Shown: piece by piece, positions 24,596 through 33,058 of the stretch | How the letters are laid out: each line of letters opens with the position of its first letter | Position numbering within the stretch: position 1 is the stretch's first letter | Assembly (NCBI RefSeq): GCF_963678635.1 | Contig: NC_087068.1 | Coordinates: 55,088,467-55,152,466 of the forward strand | Length of the DNA: 64,000 bases | Direction of reading: 5' to 3' | Source of the DNA: Symsagittifera roscoffensis | Taxonomy: Eukaryota; Xenacoelomorpha; Acoela; Convolutidae | Position numbers and translations under genes: made by a program | The notes under the pieces: model-generated | What the model saw: the letters and a program-made list of their open reading frames with translations, nothing else | What the model was told of the DNA's origin: nothing | Database searches by the model: none

Positions 24596-25337
24596 AAAAA
24601 TCAAATTGTTTGTGGTATGGGTTTGTCTTTCGACTTTTTTGTGTTTTATTATTTCTTTCTTAGACTTTATAATAGTCTTCAAAAGAATAAATTATCCAGT
24701 TTTAAACTGGGTTAATCCGGTTTGGGTACCGTTGGTTTCCTTTTCTTAGTCATGCTGTTATTCTATGATTTGTGGTATTTAGTAAGCTGCGTTGGTTAGT
24801 TTTGTTTAGTATATGATTCCTTTCCAACCGGGTTAAAGGAAAGTTTGAAACATGTTATTATATGTTAGAGTTGTTGAGTGTGAAAACTTGAAACTGAAAT
24901 TCATTATTTTAAACAATTCTTCGTGGGCGAGCTGTGCGAGTGTGGATAGAATTTCTGTGCGAATGAATGAAAATATCAAAAGGTTAGTACTGCAATTGCA
25001 TTTTATTAATTTACTGCATAGAATTTGGAAATTTACTGCTAGTTATGGGGGAATTTTAAGTTACAAATTTTCATTATAATTAGATTTACTGCTTGTGGGG
25101 AAAATTTTAGAAATGAATTTACTGCATTGGTATTAAATTTATAAATTTATAAGTGTAAGAGATTAATAGAATTGTTGAAGTCTGTTTGATGAAATTTGCG
25201 ATCTTTATTTGTTTTTTGTGGTTTTTGTAGGTGATCGTCGGATGAAGGCTAAAAATCTAAGGAAAACATGAATAAAGAATGGTGAGTTTTTAATACTGTA
25301 ATTAGTTAGTAATATTTACTTAATTCATACTTACCTG
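24596..25337 (-). other. Untranslated region between ORF Y and the polypurine tract
   Basis: About 740 bases of internal element DNA with no frame that I can support. Copy 2's equivalent lies beyond the window, so conservation cannot be tested. Confidence 0.5.
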
Positions 25338-27143
25338 TTAGTCGTCGGGGAAAAAACCGTGGGGGAAGATGTCGTGAATTAGTTCTGAAGTTGTTAGTAG
25401 TTTAGCTAAGATGCGGATGATATTTTTAGTCTGAAGCAGTGGCCAAAGCAATTGAAGTGCCTTAATAGTGGTTAGTTCTTCAGTGCCAACTGCAAACTCA
25501 TAAGGTGTGTTTTGGATTAGATTATATAATTTGTGATTGAATTTAGTGTTGTGGATGAATTCTAAAATTGGGATTTCTATGGGTTGTACAAACTCGTGCG
25601 GGATAAGGAAGGGTCGGGATTCTTCGGCGTTGAAGGTCTTGGTGATGGGACAGAAGATGTACATTTGGGTTATGGGATCATAATTGCGAAGAATACCATG
25701 AAGGTTAGTATCTTTAATGCAATATGTGAAATTTAGGAAAAATGGTGAAGTGTATTTGGAATTAATGAATTGAAAACGATGGTGTGGTTGTCTAGAGGGT
25801 GTGTGTAGGTCAAAGTGATTTTGGATGAAGCGATAATAACTATATGTGTGGGTTTGTTTAGTGCGCAACATAATATCGTGTGAGCAGTGTAAATCTCTTT
25901 CGTGTGGTGCAAGGAAATGAAAGGTTAGTGAAAATATTTGGAAGCGTTCTTTAAAACTTTCGTATGCTTGTGTGTCTGTTAGTGCTTCTGAAATAATGTG
26001 ATCAAACTTTCGGTCGAAGATGTTTAGTGTGAATATATATGGTGTCTTGATGAAAAATTTCTCGGTAATTTGTGGATTAGCGAAGCGATCGTCGTCTAAG
26101 AATTGATCTTGGTTAGCTCTGATGATGTTGTGATCATAGTATTCGAGTGTATATTCGTTAGCTCTAGGTGCAGTGTGTGTTTTTAGTGATTTTTTATATC
26201 CAACGTAAGTAAATTGTCTAGCGGTTAGTGGTGTAGTGAGTCGATATAGCATGTCCGTATTTCGCTCAATATCGATGTGAGTGTTAGATAAAGGTAAGCA
26301 AAGAGGATTAGTAAAATGATAATATGAGGTCCAAGAGAGAGTGGGCATTAAAACGTATTCATCTACGAAGTTGCGTGTTTCGTTAGTGTCGTGGGGGGTG
26401 TTTAAGGTATATTGTGGGAATGAGGGTAAGGTGATGGCTAAAAATTCTTTTGTGTTAGTATGCTTGGGATGGTTGATGTATTCACGGGCTGTTCCTGGTT
26501 TTGCTGGGAAAGGATGGTTGGGGAACTTTCTTTTAAAAGTGCGGTAAGCTCTATTAGTGTTGAGTGAAGATTCAGTTGATGTGGATGATGGTGCTAATGA
26601 TTCAGTATAATTTGAAGAGGGTGTAGGGGTAGGGGGGTTGGATGAATTTATTGTGGAGGAGATTTGGTTTATGGTTGGGGTATTAAGGTGGTAGGGTTGT
26701 TGTTGAAGGGTAATAAAATTATCTAGCTCTGGGGAGATTCGGGGGGTGTCTGGAGAATGAGATGATTGGTCAGAATGGTATGAGGAGTAGGTTGGGGTAA
26801 CTTGGGAAGCATAAGAGGGTGTGGGAGTGATGGGGTCAGGGTTATTGGATAATATGGGTTGAAAAGGGGGTTGAGAAAAATTAGAAGAGTTATGAAAATT
26901 ATTGGATGGGGATGGTTCTGAGTCGGCAAATTCATCGGGGGTTTCAATATTCGGGTTATTGAGTTGTGAGATGGAATATAAAACTGAGATGTGTGAATTA
27001 GTGTCGGAATTCATGCCTGATGTTACATTACTAGATGGAAAATCGGGTGGCGGAAAAGCAAAAAGTGGTATTATTGGGATTGGAGAGGTAAGATTGGTTG
27101 GGTGGGAATTTGATCGGTGTAGTGATCCAAGTTGGCGGCTCAT
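25338..27143 (-). CDS. ORF Y: 601-aa retroelement protein of unknown function
   Basis: The frame is intact in copy 1 and starts at an ATG that overlaps the Env stop codon by the classic ATGA (27,140-27,143). This suggests termination-reinitiation or a shared mRNA. The first about 200 residues are Pro/Ser/Asn/Thr-rich and look disordered. The remaining about 400 look globular, with many aromatic residues and blocks such as TPLTARQFTYVGYKKSL, HCSHDIMLRTKQTHTYSYY and the C-terminal HDIFPHGFFPDD. There is no signal peptide, no convincing membrane segment and no motif of RT, integrase, chromodomain or dUTPase. I recognise no family. Its place downstream of env is where complex retroviruses keep accessory genes, but its function is unknown. 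Confidence 0.75.
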   Translation of the reverse strand: MSRQLGSLHRSNSHPTNLTSPIPIIPLFAFPPPDFPSSNVTSGMNSDTNSHISVLYSISQLNNPNIETPDEFADSEPSPSNNFHNSSNFSQPPFQPILSNNPDPITPTPSYASQVTPTYSSYHSDQSSHSPDTPRISPELDNFITLQQQPYHLNTPTINQISSTINSSNPPTPTPSSNYTESLAPSSTSTESSLNTNRAYRTFKRKFPNHPFPAKPGTAREYINHPKHTNTKEFLAITLPSFPQYTLNTPHDTNETRNFVDEYVLMPTLSWTSYYHFTNPLCLPLSNTHIDIERNTDMLYRLTTPLTARQFTYVGYKKSLKTHTAPRANEYTLEYYDHNIIRANQDQFLDDDRFANPQITEKFFIKTPYIFTLNIFDRKFDHIISEALTDTQAYESFKERFQIFSLTFHFLAPHERDLHCSHDIMLRTKQTHTYSYYRFIQNHFDLHTPSRQPHHRFQFINSKYTSPFFLNFTYCIKDTNLHGILRNYDPITQMYIFCPITKTFNAEESRPFLIPHEFVQPIEIPILEFIHNTKFNHKLYNLIQNTPYEFAVGTEELTTIKALQLLWPLLQTKNIIRILAKLLTTSELIHDIFPHGFFPDD

Positions 27144-29758
27144 CGTGGGCTAAAAAAATGATTATTTTGAGACTGAAAAGCGGTGGTATGGGGTTGTTCA
27201 ATAATTTGTTCATAAGTATTATCATCTTGTGACTGGTGTGTCATTATATGTTGGATGGGACTTTGTGATGTGGTGAGTCGAAAATTTGGATTATGTGTGA
27301 TGGCTAAGTTTCGAAAATTTCGTGGGACTAGGGATAGTGGATGGTTATTTGGTAGGGGTGGTAATTGTGGTGCCGTTGGCGTTATGTCTACATTGTTATG
27401 TTCTTCGTCGTATGTATTTTGTCGTGTTGCTATTTTTGTGTTATATTCCTTTATTTGTGCGTCTAAAAGAATTTTGTTTATAGATGTAGAAAAGATTCCA
27501 AAAAATCCTGCAAAGAGTATGCGTGCTACACTTGCTTGTCGATTGACTTGTGTGTGTATAGCACATGTGTTGTAGATTCCTTTTAAAAGTGAGAAAAGAA
27601 ATCCAATAAAGTTAAACATTGCGTATAAAATAGTCAATTTTTCTAAGATGTAGTAGGGCCATCCTAGAAAATCGAGGATCTCATTTTTGAGTGTAACAAA
27701 GCTAAAAATGTTAATTGGTGATATATCTTGGGGACGGTATTTTTCACCGTTTAGATATATATAATCTTTAATGTCTTTAAAATATCCGCTATAGTCTTGC
27801 GTGTAGATATCGGCAAATCCTGCGGTTTCTGCAAGTTTGCGTAAATTTTGGTCTATTGATTGTCTTTGTATAGTGTCCATTTGTGTTAATAATTTTTGGA
27901 ATTGTTGTGTTCTAATGTGATGTTGAATATCTGATTTTGAATAGATTCCTATTGATTGTAAGTCTATATTTGGGTTTCGAGCAATAGCGCGAATGCTTTC
28001 TGGTGAAAATTTTTTGAGTGATTGCATTAATGTGGGATATGGAGTGAGAAGATAATATTTATTTTCATCAGGGTTTAGTTGTACTACATTGTGGCTGTTT
28101 TCTGATCCACATGGGACTGCGGTATCCCAGAAATAGGTTCTTCGTGATAGTGTATCCACGAAATGTACTTTATTCTTATAAAAGATAGGGATTCTTTTAT
28201 AACATCGTTTATCTTCAAAAACGTATAGTGGTGATACTTTTTTAGTACAAGTATAAATCCATAAGATGTTTCCTTCATAGTCTAAAAAATTTGATCTATT
28301 TCCAGATAATAAGTATCCTGCATAGGGTATTTTTAATACTGCTAGTGCAAGTGATTGTAATATTTGTGTTCGTTCTAATTCGCATAGTTGGTGTAGTGTT
28401 TCTAATTCGGAGAGTGACATTTCTTGAAAAATTCGGCTAATTGTATAATCTAGTTTCATATCTAAATGAATATCATAGTGGATATTACCGAAATATGTAG
28501 TATTCATTAGTGATAATTCTTGTAAGCGTGTGCTTCTGGTGTCATGGGGTTTTAGATGTCCACCAGGTTGTCCGTTGCTTTTTTCAAAATTAACTGGTAT
28601 ATAGGATGTTCCTTCGTTTAGAGGATGACCTGTGGCATATGGGTCGATTTTTACTTTTCCAGTGGTCATGTCGAATCCTTTTTCGTATTCAACTAATATT
28701 TCAGAGTATTGTGTTCTGTGAAGTGGATTCCTGTATTTACATGCAAGTTCTGTTTCTTGATATATTTGAAAACGTGTCAATTTATTTTCTATATTGTCTA
28801 TGTTTCTAAAATTAGAACTTAGTTTTCGTGATGGATGGACTTGTTCATATGGAATTGATTGTATAAAATATTTTTCGTGAAATTTTATCATACGAGCGTG
28901 TATTTTTGCTACTTGAAATGTTGTACATGTATCTTCGGGGAACCAAACAATTGTTGCTTGTGTTCTCGTTGTAGGGTCGCAATAACCTTGATCATTTTTA
29001 CAAGGTAATCGGATTCCTTGATAGATCATTGTATTATCTGATAAATCTCGTGTTAGTTGTATTTTTTCGAGTTGTATTTTCCAATCAAAAAACATTATTT
29101 CTTGGTATCCTTTATTTTTTGTGTCTGCTTTGCAGTTTGATGGGTCATTTATACCAATGTGTGGTATCCAATGTTTATCGTGTAGGTCATAGGTTAATCG
29201 TCCGTGTGCGCCGTTATACGGGTATTTTTCGTCTAGTTTTATATGTCCTTGGTGTCTTTCAAGTTGTGATTGATGTACAGAGTCTGGAAAAACTTGAAAA
29301 TTAACTAACTTTCTAGCGGAGTTTTTATTTTGTGTGATGTTTAGTCTAAGTAATTCATTTTTACAATCGTCGGGATTGAGATGTAAAAGACGTTCTATAT
29401 TACTTTGATAGAACGATTCATGGTCAAGTCGGTTTTTGTTTCCATTCGAGACTTGTGAACAATGTACTTTCTTTTCGGAAAATGTTGCTGTGAATTTATA
29501 ACCTGTAACTGTTGTTGCTCGGGCTTTTGAATAGAGTGTTGCTATTACATCTGTGGTTTCTATAGCTTGTGGTTCTGTTTCACATTGTGATACTTGATTT
29601 ATTGCATATTTATGTAGTGTTTTTTGTTCATTTTCTTCACAATCGTAATGTGTTACTAATAAATCTTGTGGTCCTGTACGAGGAGAAGGGTTTATGTTTT
29701 GATTTGAGATTACTAGAAAAGGGAGCTGGAGAAAAATTAATAATTTTAGAATATACAT
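27140..29758 (-). CDS. env: Env-like glycoprotein (872 aa)
   Basis: The protein begins with a hydrophobic signal peptide (MYILKLLIFLQLPFLVIS). A Cys-containing ectodomain of about 680 residues follows, with blocks such as THYDCEENEQ and HCSQVSNGNKNRLDHESFY and several N-x-S/T sites. A membrane segment lies near residues 708-727 (LTILYAMFNFIGFLFSLL) and a second hydrophobic stretch near 747-765. The tail of about 100 residues contains PTAP (about 794) followed by PPLP, and a YEQI sorting-type motif (about 849). I see no clear furin site. The start codon overlaps the end of ORF X by 13 nt. The layout is that of a retroviral or captured viral envelope protein; I cannot assign it to a known fusion-protein class. 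Copy 2 carries the first 481 codons uninterrupted. Confidence 0.8.
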   Translation of the reverse strand: MYILKLLIFLQLPFLVISNQNINPSPRTGPQDLLVTHYDCEENEQKTLHKYAINQVSQCETEPQAIETTDVIATLYSKARATTVTGYKFTATFSEKKVHCSQVSNGNKNRLDHESFYQSNIERLLHLNPDDCKNELLRLNITQNKNSARKLVNFQVFPDSVHQSQLERHQGHIKLDEKYPYNGAHGRLTYDLHDKHWIPHIGINDPSNCKADTKNKGYQEIMFFDWKIQLEKIQLTRDLSDNTMIYQGIRLPCKNDQGYCDPTTRTQATIVWFPEDTCTTFQVAKIHARMIKFHEKYFIQSIPYEQVHPSRKLSSNFRNIDNIENKLTRFQIYQETELACKYRNPLHRTQYSEILVEYEKGFDMTTGKVKIDPYATGHPLNEGTSYIPVNFEKSNGQPGGHLKPHDTRSTRLQELSLMNTTYFGNIHYDIHLDMKLDYTISRIFQEMSLSELETLHQLCELERTQILQSLALAVLKIPYAGYLLSGNRSNFLDYEGNILWIYTCTKKVSPLYVFEDKRCYKRIPIFYKNKVHFVDTLSRRTYFWDTAVPCGSENSHNVVQLNPDENKYYLLTPYPTLMQSLKKFSPESIRAIARNPNIDLQSIGIYSKSDIQHHIRTQQFQKLLTQMDTIQRQSIDQNLRKLAETAGFADIYTQDYSGYFKDIKDYIYLNGEKYRPQDISPINIFSFVTLKNEILDFLGWPYYILEKLTILYAMFNFIGFLFSLLKGIYNTCAIHTQVNRQASVARILFAGFFGIFSTSINKILLDAQIKEYNTKIATRQNTYDEEHNNVDITPTAPQLPPLPNNHPLSLVPRNFRNLAITHNPNFRLTTSQSPIQHIMTHQSQDDNTYEQIIEQPHTTAFQSQNNHFFSPR

Positions 29759-30882
29759 GTGTATGATAATCCTGAGTATGGTTTATAAAATGTAATGTAG
29801 CCAATTGTGTTTTTGGTATATCTGTCGTATTTGTATATTACTTCAGTAGTTATAAACGGTGGTGGTAGTGATTGAGCTGTTATGTTAGGTGGATTTAATG
29901 GGTAGGGATGTTGGGTAATATTATTTAACTTAACTGTGATTTCAAACTTTAATTGTAAACTGTTTTGTTGGAGTATTTGAATATTGTGATCACGGATATC
30001 GTTGTGAATATCTTGGCGATATTGTAATCTATTAAGTGCCCAGTTATGAAGGCGGTTACTTTCTTGATGTTGTCCAAATAGTGGTGGAGGTGCTGTAAAT
30101 GTATTCCAATCTAGTCTTAAAGGAATATTTGTTGTTGATTGTTCTCGATATCTGGCGTCGAGATTATTTGGAAAATTTAAGTTAAAAGGTGGTGGTGAAA
30201 TCTGGCTTATTGATGGTGTTGATGGTAGTGATAATGTTTCTGGTAGTGATGAGGATGTTGTTGTATCCGTAGAAATATCTATGGGGTCATTGACTAAATT
30301 TGGTTCACCTTGTGTAAATGAATGTGTAGTCCAATATGGAAATCGTGATGTTTGGTTTGTAGGGTTGAAAGGATTTTCACGTATTTGCTCAGATGTTGGT
30401 GTTGAACCTAAGTAATCTGATGGTAGGCTTGAGGTGCTACGTTGTGAAAGAAGCGTAGGGGTTTCTGGTAATATACCAATGGGGTTTTCTGGAGTGTTTT
30501 GTGATGGGGATTGAGGTATATCAAAATGAACTCGGGGAGTTTGAAAATTTCTGTTTCGTCGAGGATGTATAATTTGTCTATTTATTTCGACTGTATTTTG
30601 GTTTTGACTAGAATTTCTTATTCTATTTAGTTCTTGTGGTAGTGTTGGGTATAGGTTATATGTTGGTTCGCTTAAAGGTGCTTGTCGTTGAACTGGTTCT
30701 AGTGGTTCTGATAAACGAGCATGTCGTTCTTCAAAAGTGTATGGATTGTCTTGAAAAGAAATTCGTGTAGATGTTTGAGGATTTTGAGTAGTTGAAGGTG
30801 GTGTTTGGTTATCTTGGGATGATGTCGGTGAAGACTGATTCTGTGACTGTTGGGTAGCAATTTTTGATGGATTTTTGAATTG
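29746..30882 (-). CDS. ORF X: 378-codon open frame with no AUG
   Basis: This frame is open from just after a TAA (30,883-30,885) to a TAA at 29,746-29,748, yet contains no ATG, so an ATG-based scan misses it. Codon use, Pro/Ser/Thr/Gln/Asn richness in the first two thirds (for example FEERHARLSEPLEPVQRQ, SLPETLSLPSTPSISQ) and a more structured C-terminus (LHNWALNRLQYRQDIHNDI, ending YSGLSYTCIF) all look like protein. Copy 2 (61,437-62,570) preserves the frame except for one TGA. Expression would need splicing to an upstream AUG, frameshifting or a non-AUG start. It ends inside the first codons of Env. No homology recognised. Confidence 0.7.
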   Translation of the reverse strand, partial: QFKNPSKIATQQSQNQSSPTSSQDNQTPPSTTQNPQTSTRISFQDNPYTFEERHARLSEPLEPVQRQAPLSEPTYNLYPTLPQELNRIRNSSQNQNTVEINRQIIHPRRNRNFQTPRVHFDIPQSPSQNTPENPIGILPETPTLLSQRSTSSLPSDYLGSTPTSEQIRENPFNPTNQTSRFPYWTTHSFTQGEPNLVNDPIDISTDTTTSSSLPETLSLPSTPSISQISPPPFNLNFPNNLDARYREQSTTNIPLRLDWNTFTAPPPLFGQHQESNRLHNWALNRLQYRQDIHNDIRDHNIQILQQNSLQLKFEITVKLNNITQHPYPLNPPNITAQSLPPPFITTEVIYKYDRYTKNTIGYITFYKPYSGLSYTCIF

Positions 30883-30887
30883 TTACT

Positions 30888-31076
30888 TTAGTGGGAAGGT
30901 TTATGTTTATTATAGTATTCTTCCAAAAAAAGAATTAGAAGGATTGTTGCTAGGGCAAATGTGAAGATTGCTTTCTTTATACATTTACATATTGTCAAAA
31001 TGAGGGATGATAAAAATGTTATGAAAATTACAAACAATAAAAAAATATCGGTTCTACTGAAAATTGTTCGTATCAT
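30888..31076 (-). CDS. Small membrane protein 2 (62 aa)
   Basis: The start MIRTIFSRTDIFLLF is followed by two hydrophobic stretches (about residues 11-32 and 37-51) split by a short basic, Cys-containing loop CKCIKKA. The ATG overlaps the stop of the previous small ORF as ATGA (31,073-31,076). The first about 50 residues are almost identical in copy 2 (61,242-61,406), where the C-terminus is shorter. Size and layout recall viral small hydrophobic proteins or viroporins, but that is only analogy. Confidence 0.65.
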   Translation of the reverse strand: MIRTIFSRTDIFLLFVIFITFLSSLILTICKCIKKAIFTFALATILLILFLEEYYNKHKPSH

Positions 31077-31303
31077 TTAGACAAGTTATATGACTCGTAC
31101 CTGTGGATGTAATCAAGGGTTTTGGAAAGTTGGAGGAATAGTTCGAGTATAGTGTAGAAAATTAAAAAAATGTTACAAAAAATGATTAGGATTATTAGAA
31201 AAGATTCAAGTATATCAAAAAGAAATATTATAAAGGTTTCAAGTATTGTAAAAAAATGTTTAAGATTTATGAGTATTTGAGTAACTGATTGAGAGAAGAG
31301 CAT
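31073..31303 (-). CDS. Small membrane protein 1 (76 aa)
   Basis: A short amphipathic N-terminus is followed by a very hydrophobic region from about residue 17 to 58 (for example ILETFIIFLFDILESFLI). It ends with a polar tail containing KTLDYIHRY. The copy 2 version (61,015-61,230) keeps this pattern with conservative changes and loses only the last few residues. Conservation between otherwise decaying copies argues that it was a genuine gene. Function unknown. Confidence 0.65.
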   Translation of the reverse strand: MLFSQSVTQILINLKHFFTILETFIIFLFDILESFLIILIIFCNIFLIFYTILELFLQLSKTLDYIHRYESYNLSK

Positions 31304-31901
31304 TTAAGAAATGATCTCTTGGTCGAATATTTTTTGCTGTTTGAGGCGATTTTCAAGTGTGGTCGGATTATTTATTAGTTTTTTGACAAGTGGGTTGGGT
31401 TTTGTAAAAAATTGTTGGGGGCAATTTTCATGGTGACTGGGAGGTCGTCTTTTTCTTTATTTTTGTTTGTCAAATGATCCGGGGTATGGTGAGATTTTTA
31501 TACTTTAGGCTAATTAAAATGTTCATTTTGTTACTTTAGGCTAAGTTAACAAATTTGTTTTGGGGGTATTCGTGGTCTGAGTTGGGGAAATATTGTTGAT
31601 CTTTGGGTTATTAGATAAGGGAGGGGTACGGTATTATGGTGATATTTATTTTAGTTGTCAAGTTGGAGTGGTTTGCTTATTTTTGACCTGGAGGTCGTAA
31701 AGTTATAGTTATAGATGTGCCTGGAGTTCTATATGATTCGTCTAATTGGTCTTAGTTTGAGTTAGAGAAAGTGACGGATTGGATAAATTCTATTGGTCTA
31801 TTTTGAACTAGAATTATTACGTACTTGTCAGCATGTTATTTTGAAAAATGTAAATGAAAAATGTTTCGAAGGTTTCAAGATAGTGAAGTATAATGTTAAA
31901 A
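31304..31901 (-). other. Non-coding spacer between pol and the small membrane ORFs
   Basis: About 600 bases with no supported frame, matched in copy 2 at 60,421-61,014. In element sense it is a reasonable place for splice acceptors or a subgenomic promoter feeding the downstream genes. I cannot pick out a site with confidence. Confidence 0.4.
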
Positions 31902-33058
31902 TTACTTTTGAAATTCCACTTTCTTTAAAATTTTAGATTGGGGGATGAATATTTTATAGTTTTTACGTGGTTGATTTCGGAGTCTTGTTGTTTTTCTATT
32001 TTCTGATTTGTCGATTTGTTCTTGGGGTATTATTTGTTCGGTCATTTTTCTATTTTTTCTTTGTTTTGGGGATTCTTTATGCTTTTGTGTATTGTTTTTG
32101 GTGGCGATTGGTTTTGTGTTTTGATTTTCGGTGGGGGTATCATTTTGTTCTGTGTTTTTCAGATGTGGTTCATTTTGAATGATTTTTAATCCTGTGAAAG
32201 AATATAATTGAGTTAATTCGCGGAGTGCGTATTCTTTTGGGTAATAAGGTAATAGGTTGTTTCGATGTTGAACGATTTCTTTTTTGTTTGAGTCGGTAAT
32301 TTTATATGTGACATCAGTGGGTTTTGCAATTATTTGGTATGGTCCTTTTCGAAGGGGTTGTAATTTTTTAGAAATTCCTTTTTGTGTATTAAAATTAGGT
32401 ATTAAAACAAATGTTCCAATTTTTAATTCGGAGGCTGGTGTAAAACGTGAATTGATTTTTCATTAATGTTTTGTCTTTGTAATAACTTTTTTGTTATTTT
32501 TTGATAAATTTCATTATGTTTTTTATCTCTATTTAGAATCCATTCGGTGTGTGTACCGGAGGCTAGTTTAAGAATTTGTGGGTGATGAAAATGATCTTCA
32601 TCGTGTGTATGTAAAGGTAGGTTATAACAAATTGAGTCTTTATTTGGTTGACAATAACCTTGTGCGTTTTTATGAGAATTTGCTGTAAACATTATTGGTT
32701 TGCGTGGCTTTTGGTTAAAAACCATTTCGTATGGTGACATTCCTAAAGTTGTCGTTATTTGTGAATTATATGCTAAGGGAAATAATTTTACATCTGCTGA
32801 CCATTCGGTATATTTTGTATCATTTCCGTTGATGATACATCTAAGATATTCTTGTAATGAACGGTTCATACCTTCGACTAGGCCGTTTGTCCAAGGTGCA
32901 TGAGATGTACGTGGTTTGTGTTTAATGTTATATAAATGACATAGTGTGATAATTTCATTATTTATGAATTCTGTACCGTTGTCTGTAACTAAAATTTCTG
33001 GTAGTCCGAATTTTGCTATCCAGTGTTCATTAGAGTGTTGTATATGCGTAATAAGCAT
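31902..33058 (-). pseudogene. pol: Copy 1 pol 3' part: integrase core end, GPY/F-like module and tail, frameshifted
   Basis: This continues Gag-Pol after a one-base insertion near 33,042. The frame from 33,058 carries the second integrase Asp (EILVTDNGTEF) and the Glu (GLVEGMNRSLQEYL). A one-base deletion near 32,460 then shifts it again. Downstream the other frame encodes the segment matching copy 2's LQPLRKGPYQI, a GPY/F-type module, and an acidic/basic polar tail ending KKVEFQK at 31,902. Integrase catalytic residues are present but split over frames, so the polyprotein would lack a complete integrase. Confidence 0.8.
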
